From Notospermus geniculatus (lineage: Eukaryota; Nemertea; Pilidiophora; Heteronemertea; Lineidae), in contig NMRB01000831.1 of the NCBI GenBank assembly GCA_002633025.1, positions 170,570-234,569 on the forward strand: a stretch of 64,000 nucleotides of DNA, read 5' to 3'. A program made the translations under genes and the position numbers. Below are positions 12,401 to 24,718 of the stretch, one piece after another. The notes beneath the pieces are model-generated. The model was not told the origin of the DNA and made no database searches. It saw only the letters and a list, made by a program, of their open reading frames with translations. Position 1 is the stretch's first letter, and the number at the start of each line of letters is the position of its first letter.

Positions 12401-15400
12401 AATACAATATCTACAGAGCTGAGGAAAGCATCGAACCGTTTGACAGATACTCACTTGGTTTTGCTAGCAGAGCTTAGTGACTTTGACTTTCCCCTAATGG
12501 AAGCAAAAAGCAAGACGAACAGTCACATGCAGTTGTGATTGAGGAGGGGAGGTAAAGGGATGGTGACGGGGACAGACAGGGAAGGAAACAGGGAAGAGGT
12601 AGACATGTTAGCATCACTATGTTATGTTAAGGTCCTTTCACTCCAATCCACTGGACCCAAAAATGGCACGAAGAAAAAATGCACATGCACTGTTCATCAT
12701 GCATTGCATAATGTACACTGCACATGCTTGAGTCATGATTTTTCAATGTCATGTGGAGTTGTGAGAAACAGCCAGCCAGCATTTTAGGACATGTAACAAA
12801 TTCAATTACATGGTTCTGAAGAGTGGTTGCGACAGAACAGTAGGGCCTAAGAGAAAATAAACTAGTGTAGTATTAAATCCTACCCAATCAAAGACGGCGG
12901 TAAGGGAGTGCTCCTGGCAACTGACGTGAGACCTCCAAATTCTTCGGTCTTGGACTCGTCAAATTTTACTCCTGGATGGGTTGAGGAAACACTTTGGGGG
13001 CGAGGAGACCGTGATGCTATTGTGAAAGAAACACACAAAAATATTGGTTAGAAAATCAGTTGTGAAGAAGAAAATCGACTAAATTTGGGAAGAAAAGTCA
13101 CATAATAGTCTGCAGAACATGTTCTTCAATGCTCACCTGGTGGCGCTGATGGTGACCTCATCATCATATCCCCGGTATCCGGTAATGGACTTCCCTCTCG
13201 GGCACTCGTGACATCACCAGGAGATGATTTTGCTGATAGAACAGCACGTCGTCGTTTGAAATCAGGGACATCTTTCATATTCCTGATGTGAGGTGATCTG
13301 ATCCCAAGAGCCATTCTGTAATGCTCCATCCATGACTCAATAACATCCCTGAAAAAAATAATCCAAATTTCATCATCTTAATCACATCATAACTGAAGCA
13401 GAACAGAAGCAGATAAACAGACTCTGATGAACTTCCTTCCAAATGGCTGGTGAGTTTTCGGGGAGATTATTCAAAGACAAACACTTCATCAAAATCCAAC
13501 TTTAAGTTTCTTTCAAACATTTTTTAACATGTCGGCTCAGTTTATGTTAAGAGTGGCACTGACTTGCAAAAGGCAAACAGCTGATATCATTGGAGTGATC
13601 ATCATCAAGACATATGTACATATCACCAAAAATTTATAAGGTGAGCGACTCTCTTATGAATTTTTGATATCACACATTTAACACATAACCAAGTCACAGA
13701 CCATCCCAAATGGACAACGCTGCCTAAAAATCGCTTCAACTCAAACAAAAATATGAGGGTGTATGATAGACTAGCTCTGTGCATTGACAACATGAAAGAG
13801 TGAAAGCAGGGAGACATCAATGACAGTAAACGGTCTAATTCATAACAGACACTGAGACCAGACTGCAGTGATAGGACTGAGGACTTCACATCATCAAGAT
13901 TTGTGAACAAATGAAATAAAGAAAGAGATGAATCTGAAGTATGGCACCAAGTACAGTCAGGTGCCAAAGTGTGCTGTACACCTCATACCTGATTCTTTCT
14001 CTCATTCTAGCAACATACTCATCATAGTTTACTTCCTCATCAGCAAAGCTTTGGTGGAAAGACAGTATGCAGATTAGCATGTTAGAAGAATGGTGGTGAA
14101 ACTTCAGAAACAGGACCGCTTTTTAAGAAATCCTGCCACACTCAGCAATTTAGTACAGTAACATTGTGGGATTGATGAAAGCATTCAGTATGGAGTAATT
14201 TCTATGGGATGAAACATAAGCGTAACGTGTTAGCAATATTAGAAGTTCCAGTCCCTTGGAATTTGGACTGCCAAAGTTCCACCAGACTTACTTTATTTTT
14301 CTCTGGAATTTTGCAAGATCTCGATCTGCCTCAGTCTCAAATTTTTCGGTCTCAGGAAGCTCCAATAAGCTCTTCATCGACTTTATCTCATTCACCTGGT
14401 TCTTCGCCTTCTCCTAAAAGATATACAGTACTAAGTTGAAAGAGCAGTAGTGATTTAGTTATCAACATGGTAGTATTGATAAGATACGACAATTGTAAGA
14501 GTTTTGACCAACTACAAACTGATGTCTCACTTTCAAATCTTTATTCTTTTTCTTCTTATCTTGTTTGGCCACAGGTTTCGGACGATATGGCTTGGTGTAG
14601 TCTTTGGCTGCTTGGGATGTGAACGACAGACCAGTTTTGAGATGGCCCTGGAGAACAGAAATTGATAGGTGAGGGGAATTACCAGATGGAGTGACCAATT
14701 TGAGAGTTCGAACCCTGCAGTTATGAACACTGCCTTACCATTTCCTCTCTATCTTTAGGCTCTGTGGCACCACTCGTGGCACCAATGTTCAATTTGGCAG
14801 TTTCCTTTTGACACGTGAAGATCAGATGCATCTGTTGAATATTTGAGCAACGAAAAGTGATGTTGTCGTTCAGCTGGAACACAAAAATTGATACGAATGA
14901 GGAAAAATAGATACCGTATCTATCTTCAATCCTATCGAGCATCTCTACCCTTTTTCATTTGCAGCAGAAAGACCGACAAGGAGTTTCCAGCACAGAGCTA
15001 AGATATCTTGGCAGGATTAACTGGTTTTACTCACAGGAATGTTGATTGTAACGGGCAGTTTGGAGTTGTTTGGTGGCCACTTCCAAGTCTTACTAAGAGC
15101 ACCATTGGTTTCATATGACGTGGCCGCTTTCTCTGTGGAAAGAAACCTGCGGGACAAAAAAGAAATATTTTAACATCGAGCTGGTTTTTTTTCATCTGAA
15201 CCACAGGTTTGTATACAGGCCTTTCGCGAGCCAGTTCAAGCTGGCTTCTCATTTGCGTTTAAGTGAGCCAAGCTTTGCTGAATTGGCTCTCACTGCGATC
15301 AATGATTCTTGGAAGATTACAGCCTTCTGTTAGTGTCGCTACAAGAAAGCGAGGCTCCATTTTCAGTATTTACCTGGTGTTTCCATTTTCATGGTAACAG

Positions 15401-18400
15401 CAACCTTTCCCAGTGGGCGTGAAGCTGGCCAGCATGCGCATATCAGAAGAGTCAGCAAACACATTGGTATAGTATCCTTGTCTCCCGTTTTCACTGCCAG
15501 CAGAGCTCATTTGGATGGCAATTTGACCTGATGCGTAACTGGTAGTGGGTTAAGGAATGGATGCAATATATACATGGTGGCCACGAGTGGCACAGGGGAA
15601 AAACATCAGTGTCTGTCAGTGATACAAGTATGTCGAGCTATGAAACCTCAGGCCGAGGAAGAACACGGGTTCTGATCAAAAGGATACTAAACAATCATTG
15701 TACCATCAGGTATGGAAGCAAGAAGAAGTTGTTGTGATTGTGATTGTCTGCTCTCAATCTTCTCTTCTTCCAACACAGAGGGAATTCTGGGATACATGCC
15801 CTTGACTAGGGCCGTCCGGGGTCGCGCCGGGACAGGAGCTTTACGATTGTACTTCAGCATGGCTTCTTTTTTGTGGTCGCCGTAGTAACGTAACTGGATT
15901 GGTTTGTCGTGACCCAGTGCCAGGGATCTTGCAAATTGAGCATGTCTGAAAATTGAACAATTTGGCATCAGAAAAGCATTGCAGCAGAACAAGACAGCCT
16001 TGATCTAATCGTTCACCAATTAATATACGATAAATTTCATATCATAATCTGGAACATGTGCACAGCGGAACAATCAACCGACTTACGATTCTCTTAATGC
16101 CAGCTGCAACTTCTGTCGTGCCCATTCCAAGATGGTCTCCTTCTCAAGGTCATTCTTATCTTCATGGACGATCCATCCTGACAAACACAAGGACGTTATC
16201 ATTATGTCTGAGCAGCTTTACTCACCCCGCCTTCTTTGAGCAAAAGTTAGAATCATCACCAAATAAACTCAAAATGTATTTGATCCTAGGCACGAGTCAC
16301 TGGGACCCCCCCCCCCCCCAACGATGAAAGATATCCAAAACCAAGCACAAAAAACGACACACAAAACGACACAGTATAAATAAATGAACGTCATCTCTGA
16401 TATTTGCAAATTTCGACCCCGCTCAGGCACTTTCGAGTCAAAATCCCAGAAGTGAATGAGTCGACGATGAAAGAAAGTGACAACTCAGCAAATTTGGTTC
16501 AGTAAAATGATGTCAAGCAGTCCCTGTTTTACCTTTTTCTTCACATGCTCTCGAAGACAATGCGAACTGGATGACAGAAACATAATATCCACCATGGGCA
16601 ATTGCTGAAATGAACAAGCAACATGATGCTGACAATTTCAAAACATCAAAGATCACCGACAATTTTCAATCAATATTATCCCAAGTAAAAAAGGCTGGCA
16701 AGAACTTGTATTTCCTCTCTCAAATTCGCCCAGAGATGCCAATTATGTCATAACAATGCCATAAGTACAAAGTGATATCACTCAATTGTGGCAAAGCATG
16801 TACACTCTATTGTGTAAATTCATGAACTGCCCCACTGGCACCGTGATCAATAAGCAGACCTCATGCAGGAATGGTTTGAGCAAAAATGGTGTTGAATTAC
16901 CAATTTTCCTTTTTATCTGTAGATTTACCACCGTGTTGAGATTATTATGGGGAGAATTTCAATTACCGGTAAGGCCTGTGAATGGGTTCAGATTACCAGC
17001 ACTGTGGGAATCTACCCAAACCATTAATCAGTGTTTCCGCCAGAGGGGGGGGGGACAGGGGGTGATCTCCCTTAAAAAGTCAAAATTTGTGTTTTTGACC
17101 AAGAATTCTGTCAAATTTTCCCTTTATCCCCCCTAAAAAAATTCCTGGTGGAAACACTGTTGATAAAGAATTGGAAAGGGCGCTTTGTTTGGGAATTGAC
17201 AATCTTATGTGGAGCTTGAAATACTTATACTCTGACACTCAAAAATACCTGCAGAAATTATGATTATATTAAAAATGAAGAGTTGCGAGACAGTTGAACA
17301 CCACCCTGTTTCAAACCAATAGGCATCAGTACACAACCTGCAGTTATGTTCACTACAAGACTTACACCTCTGGCTTTCTGATATTGACTCTGCTATCACT
17401 GAAAAATCATCCACAGCATTTGGGTTTACACTTTTCCTTATTGAAGACTTTCGGTCAGAGACTGAAAAATAAAAGAAATAATAAATAATGTCATGCGGAT
17501 TATAGGCTAATGGGTAGACATTTCCTGCAACATGATTTTATTTATTTGAACTTTACAATACACCCTGCACAGGCTACTTACAAGATGAGCGACTTGTGGC
17601 TGTGGACGACATGCCGGATAATCCACTTTCATGCAGCCCATGCAGGCCACGTAACTTTTCTAGCCGTGTTCTTTTAAGTCCAAACATCGAATGAGGGATG
17701 CCGCTGCTCGCTGCTGAACCAGACCGCTCTTTCCGATGACTCGAAGAAGCAGCAGAGTCCATACTGTGTCCAACATTATCAGCTTCCTCATCCTCCGAAA
17801 TGTCATGAAGCCCTAAACTCATTTTACTTGGCGTTTTATTCTTATTCGACTTTCTCCGTTTCTGATGATCCTCTTTTTCATGTTTACCACTGTCCCCATC
17901 AATCACAGATTGCGCCGAGTCTCTATCTGTCGTCTTCTCCTCTTCATTCCTTTTGGCCATTTCTTTTTCATATGCTAATTTTGCCTCTGTTGTCTGCCAT
18001 TCTCGATAAATGTAGATCGTTTCTGCTGATAATTCCTTGAAACCCTGCAAGAGTCTATGCTCAACGCCTTTCGGGATGTGCACACGGGTGCACTCAATTT
18101 CTATATGATGAAGAAGTTTCTCTAGTTGGAATAAAATATTCGGCAAAGATACTTTACTCTCCTCAAAAAGTAAACGTTGCGTTTCCTCATCTACTGGAAT
18201 TCCAAATGTCGAATCAAGTTGTGTTTTGAAATTGCCGACGGCTTCACTGATTTCAGGAAGCATGGACTTCCTGGCACTTCCCTGAGCTGATTCATCGATG
18301 CTGCTGTCAATCCCTAGCATAGATCCATCAGTAAAATCGGGATCATCAGGATGTTTCTGCTTATTTTCCTTGCTGGCAAGGTAAGCAGCAACTTTGGGAT

Positions 18401-18509
18401 TTAGATGGGCAAATCTGAGACTTTGGGGCAACTCCTCTGGGGTTTTTCTGTAGCGTTTTGGCGTCTTGCGACGGCTCGACTGTTGGAAGAAAAAGCACGT
18501 CTTGCTCAT
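3450..18509 (-). CDS. ERICH6: ERICH6/FAM194-family protein, 19 exons
   Basis: Minus-strand exons (high to low): 18509-17582, 17398-17366, 16604-16533, 16177-16087, 15945-15688, 15538-15374, 15146-15035, 14873-14739, 14647-14531, 14414-14292, 14048-13989, 13348-13137, 13016-12884, 12493-12455, 11707-11462, 7412-7211, 6991-6849, 6587-6405, 3590-3450. Total 3393 nt, divisible by three, 1130 aa. The FAM194 domain is coded around 15700-14739: MIVYYASGQIAIQ, then MLASFTPTGKGCCYHENG, then KTWKWPPNNSKLP. The second conserved block is C-terminal: CPVSLQKELLGEE with CKCSRNKIPYISDVEYDELI (11707-11462), NKNRTRPCPQSKLDPFR with PLLLRRHNVVAGMFL (7412-7211), and LLFCDHIFNGYG (6991-6849). Human ERICH6 is shorter (about 660 aa) and its function is unknown; here a low-complexity N-terminus and a linker rich in Ser/Arg/Pro account for the extra length. 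The first exon contains a strong internal acceptor (cttccaacag ending at 18480), so the true start may be an upstream exon instead of ATG 18509. Confidence 0.8.
4522..4953. mobile_element. MITE with AGGCCGC-type terminal inverted repeats
   Basis: The left end AGGCCGCAATACACGATACA is answered about 430 bases later by the reverse complement of AGGCCGCCATACACCATACA; the pairing continues through the thymine run and ccta/gaaatattt, about 45 bases with a few mismatches. No coding capacity. TAA lies at both borders (ctaa left, ctaa right), which would suit a PIF/Harbinger-type 3 bp duplication, but the exact ends are ambiguous. Located in the ERICH6-like intron 3591-6404. Confidence 0.65.
5674..5826. 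mobile_element. ~150 bp MITE, CAGGGGCGGATCC family, copy 1
   Basis: Starts CAGGCGCGGATCCAGAGGG and ends ATCCTGGATCCACCCCTG, imperfect inverted ends, with the internal block tttggccaa(a/c)aaatctgtaaaat shared with copies at 43919 and 59496. Flanked by ctgcaa on both sides, a likely 6 bp target duplication. Non-coding. Confidence 0.7.
7461..7637. mobile_element. pogo/Tigger-like MITE, CAGTGGAACCTC ends, copy 1
   Basis: Begins TA-CAGTGGAACCTCCCTTAG and ends with GAGAGGTTCCACT-c-TA. Internally it is built from inverted copies of 'aggacacctct'. The terminal sequence CAGTGGAACCTC is typical of Tc1/pogo-superfamily elements with TA targets. Further copies are at 41881-42056 and, truncated, at 42821-42944. 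Confidence 0.65.
7991..8184. mobile_element. 194 bp MITE with long TIRs (AGAGGCCTTGCAA...), TA target
   Basis: The left end AGAGGCCTTGCAATGACGTC pairs with the right end, whose reverse complement starts AGAGGCCTTGCAAATGACGT; pairing extends about 45 bases (..ggcggccatgctg.ggggca). The paralogous locus at 10430 reads accttagaacacctattaca without the element, whereas here it reads gaacgccta[element]ttacag. This shows a 2 bp (TA/AT) target duplication. TIRs contain TGACGTCA (CRE-like). Confidence 0.8.
9440..10387. mobile_element. Helentron-like (HINE) non-autonomous element with internal tandem array
   Basis: Three diverged ~270-base units (about 9540-9790, 9820-10080, 10120-10330), each with 'ttgaactttgacctctgtgaccttg', 'aaaaatttggag', 'ccacctggtggcca' and 'gtcataggtcatctga'. 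The left edge has gctcacctgggcg and the right edge the hairpin agctcacc-cca-ggtgagct, so the ends are short inverted repeats. The paralogous R copy at 7960 lacks this block (cacacataacaaaagg), which sets the borders within a few bases. End structure (hairpin followed by ctaa) and core tandem repeats resemble Helentron-derived HINEs; this class assignment is inference. Confidence 0.55.
10650..11124. mobile_element. 475 bp MITE with CCCCGTTTACACTG inverted ends
   Basis: Left end CCCCGTTTACACTG and right end CAGTGTAAACGGGG are perfect 14-base inverted repeats. 'gtgttcggaccggtcc' also occurs near both ends (about 10683 and 11078) but in the same orientation. Sits inside a second copy of the intron repeat ('ggtca.gttttcaa ... 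tgatatggtcaaacac', compare 9065-9110). No coding potential recognised. Confidence 0.65.
17026..17155. mobile_element. Short palindromic MITE, CAGTGTTTCC ends
   Basis: CAGTGTTTCCGCCAGAGGGG at the left pairs with the right end CCTGGTGGAAACACTG. About 130 bases, internally G- and C-rich runs. Terminal sequence resembles hAT-type MITEs; no clear target duplication seen. Lies in an ERICH6-like intron close to the 33-base exon at 17366. Confidence 0.55.
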
Positions 18510-20366
18510 TGTTGTTGCGACTTCACTGCAGCAGAGGGAGAAAAGGTCTGGAAAAAGAACCCCTCAGACCTGAAAGATAAAGAAGTCAGCCATTACTTCA
18601 CTGATGATATAAAAAGTCACCTCGCCTGTCATGATTAGAGCGGAATAACGGACGAAATACAGCTTTTGATCACGAGAAAAAATCCATTCCCATTCTCCCT
18701 GTCACCGACCGGCAGCCACTGTACATTCATACATGCAAAATGTACAGCAAAGCAGGAAGTGGGAGAAGCGCAAGAGAAATGTCAAACAAAATAATGGTAT
18801 TCTCAATAATTAATGATGTTAAACATCAAAACCCCACGCGGCAATCAATCGTAATTATAAATCAAGTCATGGTACATTGATGAAATCCCAAAGGAGATTG
18901 AAGGGAGTGAGTAAATTAGCACGAACCTGACAGATCGCGTGTTGAATGTGCCCCGAGGTCGCCATATTGAAACAGGTGGTTGTTTACATTCAGGTTGCTA
19001 TAGCCTATGTGGGGACCATCTCAAAATCAACAACTCTGTGACTGGTGTGCACCCCTTTCTCTGTGGCTTGCAGGAAGAAATCTCTGGGAGCCAATTCTTG
19101 ACTACATACCCTTTTGAGCACCATTTGCAGAATACTGAGAGCTCAGCAGAAGGAAACATGGAATTTTCTGGGAATCTGGTGCTAAAAATAGAACTGTCCT
19201 TGGGCAAATCACTTCACTCCCTTTACTTTTTAGAGGAAAATCTCTTCACTCCATCCAGTGCCATGGTCAGTATCGGCTCATCACGAACGTTCTATCAGAG
19301 GCTATAAGTAGAACTGAGAGGAATATCAAAGAGCAAATCACTGCACGCATTGAAAACAAAAATTCAACTTTCTGTATCAATAATTTATTTATTTTCTATT
19401 TTCACACTATTTTTACATTTACATGCAACTTTGTACATGGTTTTCTATATTGGGTAAGAGAGTGCAACTGATAAATGCTGCAAGACATTTGAATGCAGAC
19501 ATAACACTTATGAATACAGCAACCCTTTGAGTTAGCCTCAGACTGCACTCTGCAGCAGCTGTGCAGAGTAGACCTTCAGAGAAAGGCCAAGATTTCCAAA
19601 CCCCAGGCCCAACAAAAATTTTTGCATTGCCTTATTACTCACCAACAGCAGGTGTGTGGCAGAGAACTCTGTCAACACGGCTTCAAAATGATTGTAGTTT
19701 TTAACCCAACAATAAAATTGGGAAAGAATCAACTAGTTCTAATTCACTCTCTATTCTGTCTATATGAACTGAACCCCATCACGGAGTATGACTGACTTTC
19801 ACTTTGAGAGAGTGAACATAAAAGGAGCAGACAGTATAGGAGAACAAACCTACTGGTAAAAGAATTCAGTACTGGGAGATTTTTCAAGACTGAGTACGGT
19901 AACTAATAAAGGTGTCGAAAAGCAGGCAACAAGTAAATAAAGTGGACTTCTTCCCTAAGTAGATTTTTTCCAAAGTTGTTAAGTGTTCAAAGCAGCAAAA
20001 TCAAAGAGGCCTGGTGTAGTAAGCAGATGACTGTTTAACAGCAACAGAAGTAAATATGTCTAGCAGCATCAATTATACAAGCGAAATCTATTCACTGGCA
20101 TAGTGTCATGATTTCATTCAAGCATCACGGATTGCAAACATGCACCTGCTATGTTCAATCGCAGCAACTTTCTTTCACTTGAAAGAAGTATGGTTATGGT
20201 GTTAGTGTATCAACCAGTTTCAGCAGCATGCTCTCAATTCAATGAGCAGCTCATTTTCATCAATAAAACAAAATATTTTTCTACATATCCGAATGAACAA
20301 ACAAGAAAACGAGAAAAAGCATCAGTAAAATGCAAATTGAAGGAGAAGCAGCTGTTTTAGGACCTT

Positions 20367-20585
20367 TGATAGCCTGGTGGTTATCACGTCCGCTTAGCAA
20401 GCGGCAGGTCCCGGGTTTGAATCCCGGGCCACATGGGATCAATCATCCCTGGCTCTCCAGTCTTAGTGCCTTTGCAAGGGCAAACATAAAAGACCCCATC
20501 CAAGTGTGGAACATGAGTAGCTTGAGATGGCCTCTTCCATACTTACCACCATGGCCAATAATGCTGTAGCTTTGACCCTGATTTC
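20367..20585 (+). mobile_element. tRNA-derived SINE, copy 1
   Basis: Head has an A box (tagcctggtggttatcacg), an anticodon-like arm (ccgcttagcaagcgg, loop with AGC) and a B box (gtcccgggtttgaatcccgg). Body: 'gggatcaatcatccctggctc', 'gcaagggcaaacataaaagac', 'catgagtagcttgagatggc'. A-box wording is close to tRNA-Val, but the folded anticodon differs, so this is a SINE head and not a working tRNA gene. Copies at 20940 and 59379 share head and body. Confidence 0.75.
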
Positions 20586-20939
20586 TGACTTCAAAAGCGG
20601 CAGACACGTGTCCCTATCTCAGATCATCCTACATACGTACATGTATGTACCGGTAATGAAAGTTCCCGACAACGGAACGTGTTCTCTCAGAATTAAATCA
20701 ACTTTGTGGTATGTCAGGAAATTTCCCACAGCCAGAGGGATTAGCATAATATTATTTTTACAAACATTCCACAGTGATACAGTAAACAAAAGTTGGTTTG
20801 ATCAATGGAAGATTAGCCTGGGTCATGTTTACTTGTGTTAAAAGTCTTTAATTTAAAGAATGTTTTATCTTAACCCCATTCACTATTCAACCACACTGCA
20901 TAGATGCAGCAGGGCTGGCAACAGTAGAGACACAGAAAC

Positions 20940-21190
20940 TGTAGCCTAGTGGTTTTCACGTCCGCTAAGCAAGCAGGAGGTCCCGGGTTCGAATCCCGGG
21001 CCATGTGGGATTACTCATCCCTGGCTCTTCAGTCTATCACATGGGGCAGTAAGCTGTGGTGCCTTGTACTTCATGCCTTTGAATGGCAAAGACCCCATCC
21101 AAGTGAGGCACCTGAGTAACTTGGGATGGCATCTTCCAATTCCATACTTACTAGGGCTTCAGCCATGATTCCTGACTTCACTGCGCGGCT
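20940..21190 (+). mobile_element. tRNA-derived SINE, copy 2
   Basis: Same head (tagcctagtggttttcacg, then ccgctaagcaagcagg, B box ggttcgaatcccgggcc) and the same body as the copy 570 bases upstream, in the same orientation. Retains the 'cacatggggcagtaag' segment that copy 1 lost and where copy 3 (59379-59768) carries an insertion. Confidence 0.75.
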
Positions 21191-24100
21191 TCTGCAGCAT
21201 GAAGTGATGTGAAATATAATGGGATGACACGCTACTTGCTTATAACTTATAACTTGGCTATTCCAAGTATCTTCTATACAGCACAACATTGAGAACCAAC
21301 GAAACAAACATGGGTAGAAATAGAAAATATAGAATAAAGCAGCAACGAGATATACAGCAACATTAATAAATCCATAACAAATCTTTGAACCCAGGATCAT
21401 GGCTGGATCTATAGATGGATGCTGAGGTAATAGTCATATTGATATATTTACACCTCAGCCAGAAGAACCCCTTTCTTTATGATATAGAGAACAGAGAAAT
21501 GCCCCTCAACCAATCAAACCTCAGAAGCTTTGATACATCTGTTCAAAGAAGGGCACGTGCCAGTGGTTTCAATAACATAAAGTCAACAAAAAATCCTTAA
21601 CAAAATTGGTTAAAAGTCAGCCTCAAGAGTTCTAAGTATTTGTCCATCGGATGTCAGTTCTTTTCAAGGTCCAATCATAAAGGAATCCTTTGATTGGTCC
21701 AATATAAAAACTTCACAACAACATCTATTACCAACATCAAAGAGACAACTATCTACAGGGTGTATCTGGAAAATGTCCACGGTATCTGAATGCTTGCCAG
21801 AGTAGTTAATATACAGGGTGGCACAATAAAACGGAAAAGCATACTTCCACTCCCCTGAGGCCAAAAACCTACTCATACCAATGGACAGAGAATCTTTGAG
21901 AAGAAATATGATATCAAGATCTTGATTCTGGCCAGTCGTAGGAAATAACGTATGGAGTTAGTAAGCACTGCTTACCATGTTGTAGACTTAACAGTCACAC
22001 AAAAGTAGAGGGTATTTTCTGATACACCCTATATGGCAAAGTTCAAGATCTATAATTAGAACACTGGAATCATAGAAAAGTGTAAAATCTTGAAACAGTG
22101 TAGTATGAGAGACAAATTTTGCTACATGTAACAACAGTTTTTGGACACACATCCTGATGCAACGGGCAACATGTGTTCACATTCAATGAGCAGAAGATAA
22201 AATCATGGACTCATTCAAATCCAGAGATTGCCTTATCATCATCATTCTGCTTCCTACAAAACTGAATTTTCCTTTCAACACATCTAAGTAGTTAGTCTTG
22301 TGTAGACCAGCTGGCATTGCAGCTGACAGCTGTGTATCTATGCATAGAAAATTACATGCAATCTAAGATGAAATCTCTTGAGTATCATTGCAAAAAAAAG
22401 AATAAGTCCTGGCCAGGACACATGCACAAGAATTTGGGTGGCAAAATGAAAACATCTGCTCCTGCCACCAATCAGTTCGCAGGTTCAATAGACGGACCGA
22501 CACCTTGGCTTGAAATAAGAAGTCATCAGCATCAACTTCACAACAGCATTACTAGCCACAGACAGCTCTCTTCACTGCTATTTTCTTATAACTTTTTACA
22601 AGAATGATCATTTACACTTATCATACACTGTACATGTTCATAGCTACCAATCTACAGGCCTCAAGCAAGGCATAACTCTCATTTGCTGAACCTTAGGACG
22701 TATTGTGTGAGACTGCAGCTTGATCTTGGAAAACCTACAACCACCATCATGTCTACAGTGACTCTTGGAAACCCTGAAGACCTTATGTTTTATGGTAAGG
22801 TCGAGCTAAGGTTCTTCAACATCACTGACAGATTCGTGGAACACACTGGCAATGAGAACAAATTTGACAGCTGCACCAGCATAATGAAGTTATCCTGCAC
22901 ACTACAAACCACACTAATTTTGTTCTATTGCTATCGAGGTGTCACTAAAATTGGGGGTACTCCCCTAATAAAACTGGAAATCAGCAGTACAACATGGGTA
23001 TATATTATGTGTTATTTTAAATTGATTCATGTTTTGGCAATTTCATTATCAATTCATTTCCCGGAGGGTCAAACGAATTGGGATGTCTATGAAGTACACC
23101 TACATTTACGCCGAACTGCAGTACCGTACAGAACAGACACCAGTTCCTGATTGGAGCACAAAACCAGATGTACTTGGGACAACTGACAACTAGCAGTCCA
23201 AAGACACAACAGCTAATTTACATGTACATTGTAACAGTTACTCTAAAACATTTCCTGACTTTGCTCTGCATACAAAACAAATGGACTTTTTGTCTATCAT
23301 AATTGCATCTGAATCTTTGTAAACATCATACAGCAATGAACAGCATTTGCATTATTAGAGACTATAGCCTATTACATTACCGGTACGTAATTATGCAAAT
23401 TACAGCTTATTACATAAATTATGCAAACAAGGGCGAACAGTGACAGAGACGGACAACATGATTATTATCTAAATCTCTAGAGGGAACAACAGAACCAAAT
23501 GAAACAACACTGTAGAGAGATGCTGTTTATCGCCACACAACATATAGGTGGCAGCACATTGTTCATCTCTCTTCATAACCATAATATATATTCTCCTTCT
23601 TGCAGTGAATGCGAACTGAGTATGCCACTGGTAATGAATAGCTGAATGGAATTCTGGGATGAAATAGAGAACATATAATGAAATATCGTATGATCCGGTA
23701 CTCAGCATAAGACATTCCGCATAACCGTCAAAGCGATAACCCTGCCACTGAATCACTGTCCAACACGGATTTATCTGTCCTCATCCGCCGGCATAGGTTG
23801 AGTTAAAGATATTTTTGTGTCATCTTCGATATCACATCTTATAGTACTGCATTCTTTTCATACTTCAGCTCAAAAGGTATGGTACCAAGTACTTGCACTG
23901 GATATCATGTCCAGCACACCTGATGAAGGTAATATTCCTTGTCAAATACCTGATGAAGGTAACTAGTACCCAGTCACGGTGCTTCCAATCAAAGTACCAG
24001 TATGTTCCAGCAGTCCTGGACCCTTTCACCAGGACTGACTACATGTATCACAAGAATAAACCTGCTATGCAATAAATAGTAAATTTCGCAATATAATATT

Positions 24101-24718
24101 TCTTTGTATATACCTAATTCATCACAAAAAATAAGAAATCTATAAATAATTTTTAAAAGAAATTTCAAGTTTTACTATAGATGGGAAATCCACGAGAGAT
24201 TTCACAACCACAGAGTTCAATTAATGAGATTAGGTTTCTATTTGTGCCAAGCATATATTATATTCTGTCAATGATCGATTTCGTGACTTTTGGGTCACCC
24301 TGTAGGATCATATCTCTCATTTTATAAGTATGTAACAAATCCCCTCCAAATTTCTTCTACTGTAAGACTGTTGTTACCAAAATGGCAAAGTTGGGCAGAA
24401 AAAATTATATTCTAAATTTTCATTATTGCTTCAGCAAATTGCATCCACGTCATTTCACTTACAACGCTCCTTTCCTTTTTGCAGTTTAGAATATTTTCCA
24501 ACAGCAAATGTAAATAGTCACCATTCAAAATACAGGTGATCAACACCCTAAGTAATGTTGATGGCAAACAAATGCCATCCCTCAGTTTATATGTATTAAG
24601 TAAGCATGCAAAGACGAAAAAAACTCATACTGTAAGTCAACTCCGTATGAATTTGTCAAGGCATGAGAAACTACAGAAGGCCGTAACTAGATTCCAACAA
24701 TCTGGAAATCCACTCATT

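Larger units (their letters stand above)
18510..24718. other. Non-coding region: ERICH6 5' flank and APPL 3' flank
   Basis: No supported exon in about 6.2 kb. Two tandemly oriented tRNA-SINEs sit at 20367 and 20940. Two overlapping minus-strand AATAAA signals at 19384-19393 could terminate a long APPL 3' UTR, but this is only a guess. Open frames of 60-155 codons here have no recognisable domain. Confidence 0.45.

Noticed and set aside
16301-16320. Poly-C run as a regulatory element
   Set aside because: Simple homopolymer inside an intron; nothing else supports function. Similar G runs at 17045, 26576 and 28468 were also left out.
18939-19307. 122-codon plus-strand frame
   Set aside because: No recognisable domain, AT-rich flank, no poly(A) or splice context that supports a gene.
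20371-20440. Possible true tRNA gene
   Set aside because: tRNA-like arms continue into a shared SINE body present in three copies; acceptor stem does not close.
22683-23150. 155-codon plus-strand frame
   Set aside because: Mixed composition, no domain or codon pattern, sits in the non-coding APPL 3' flank.
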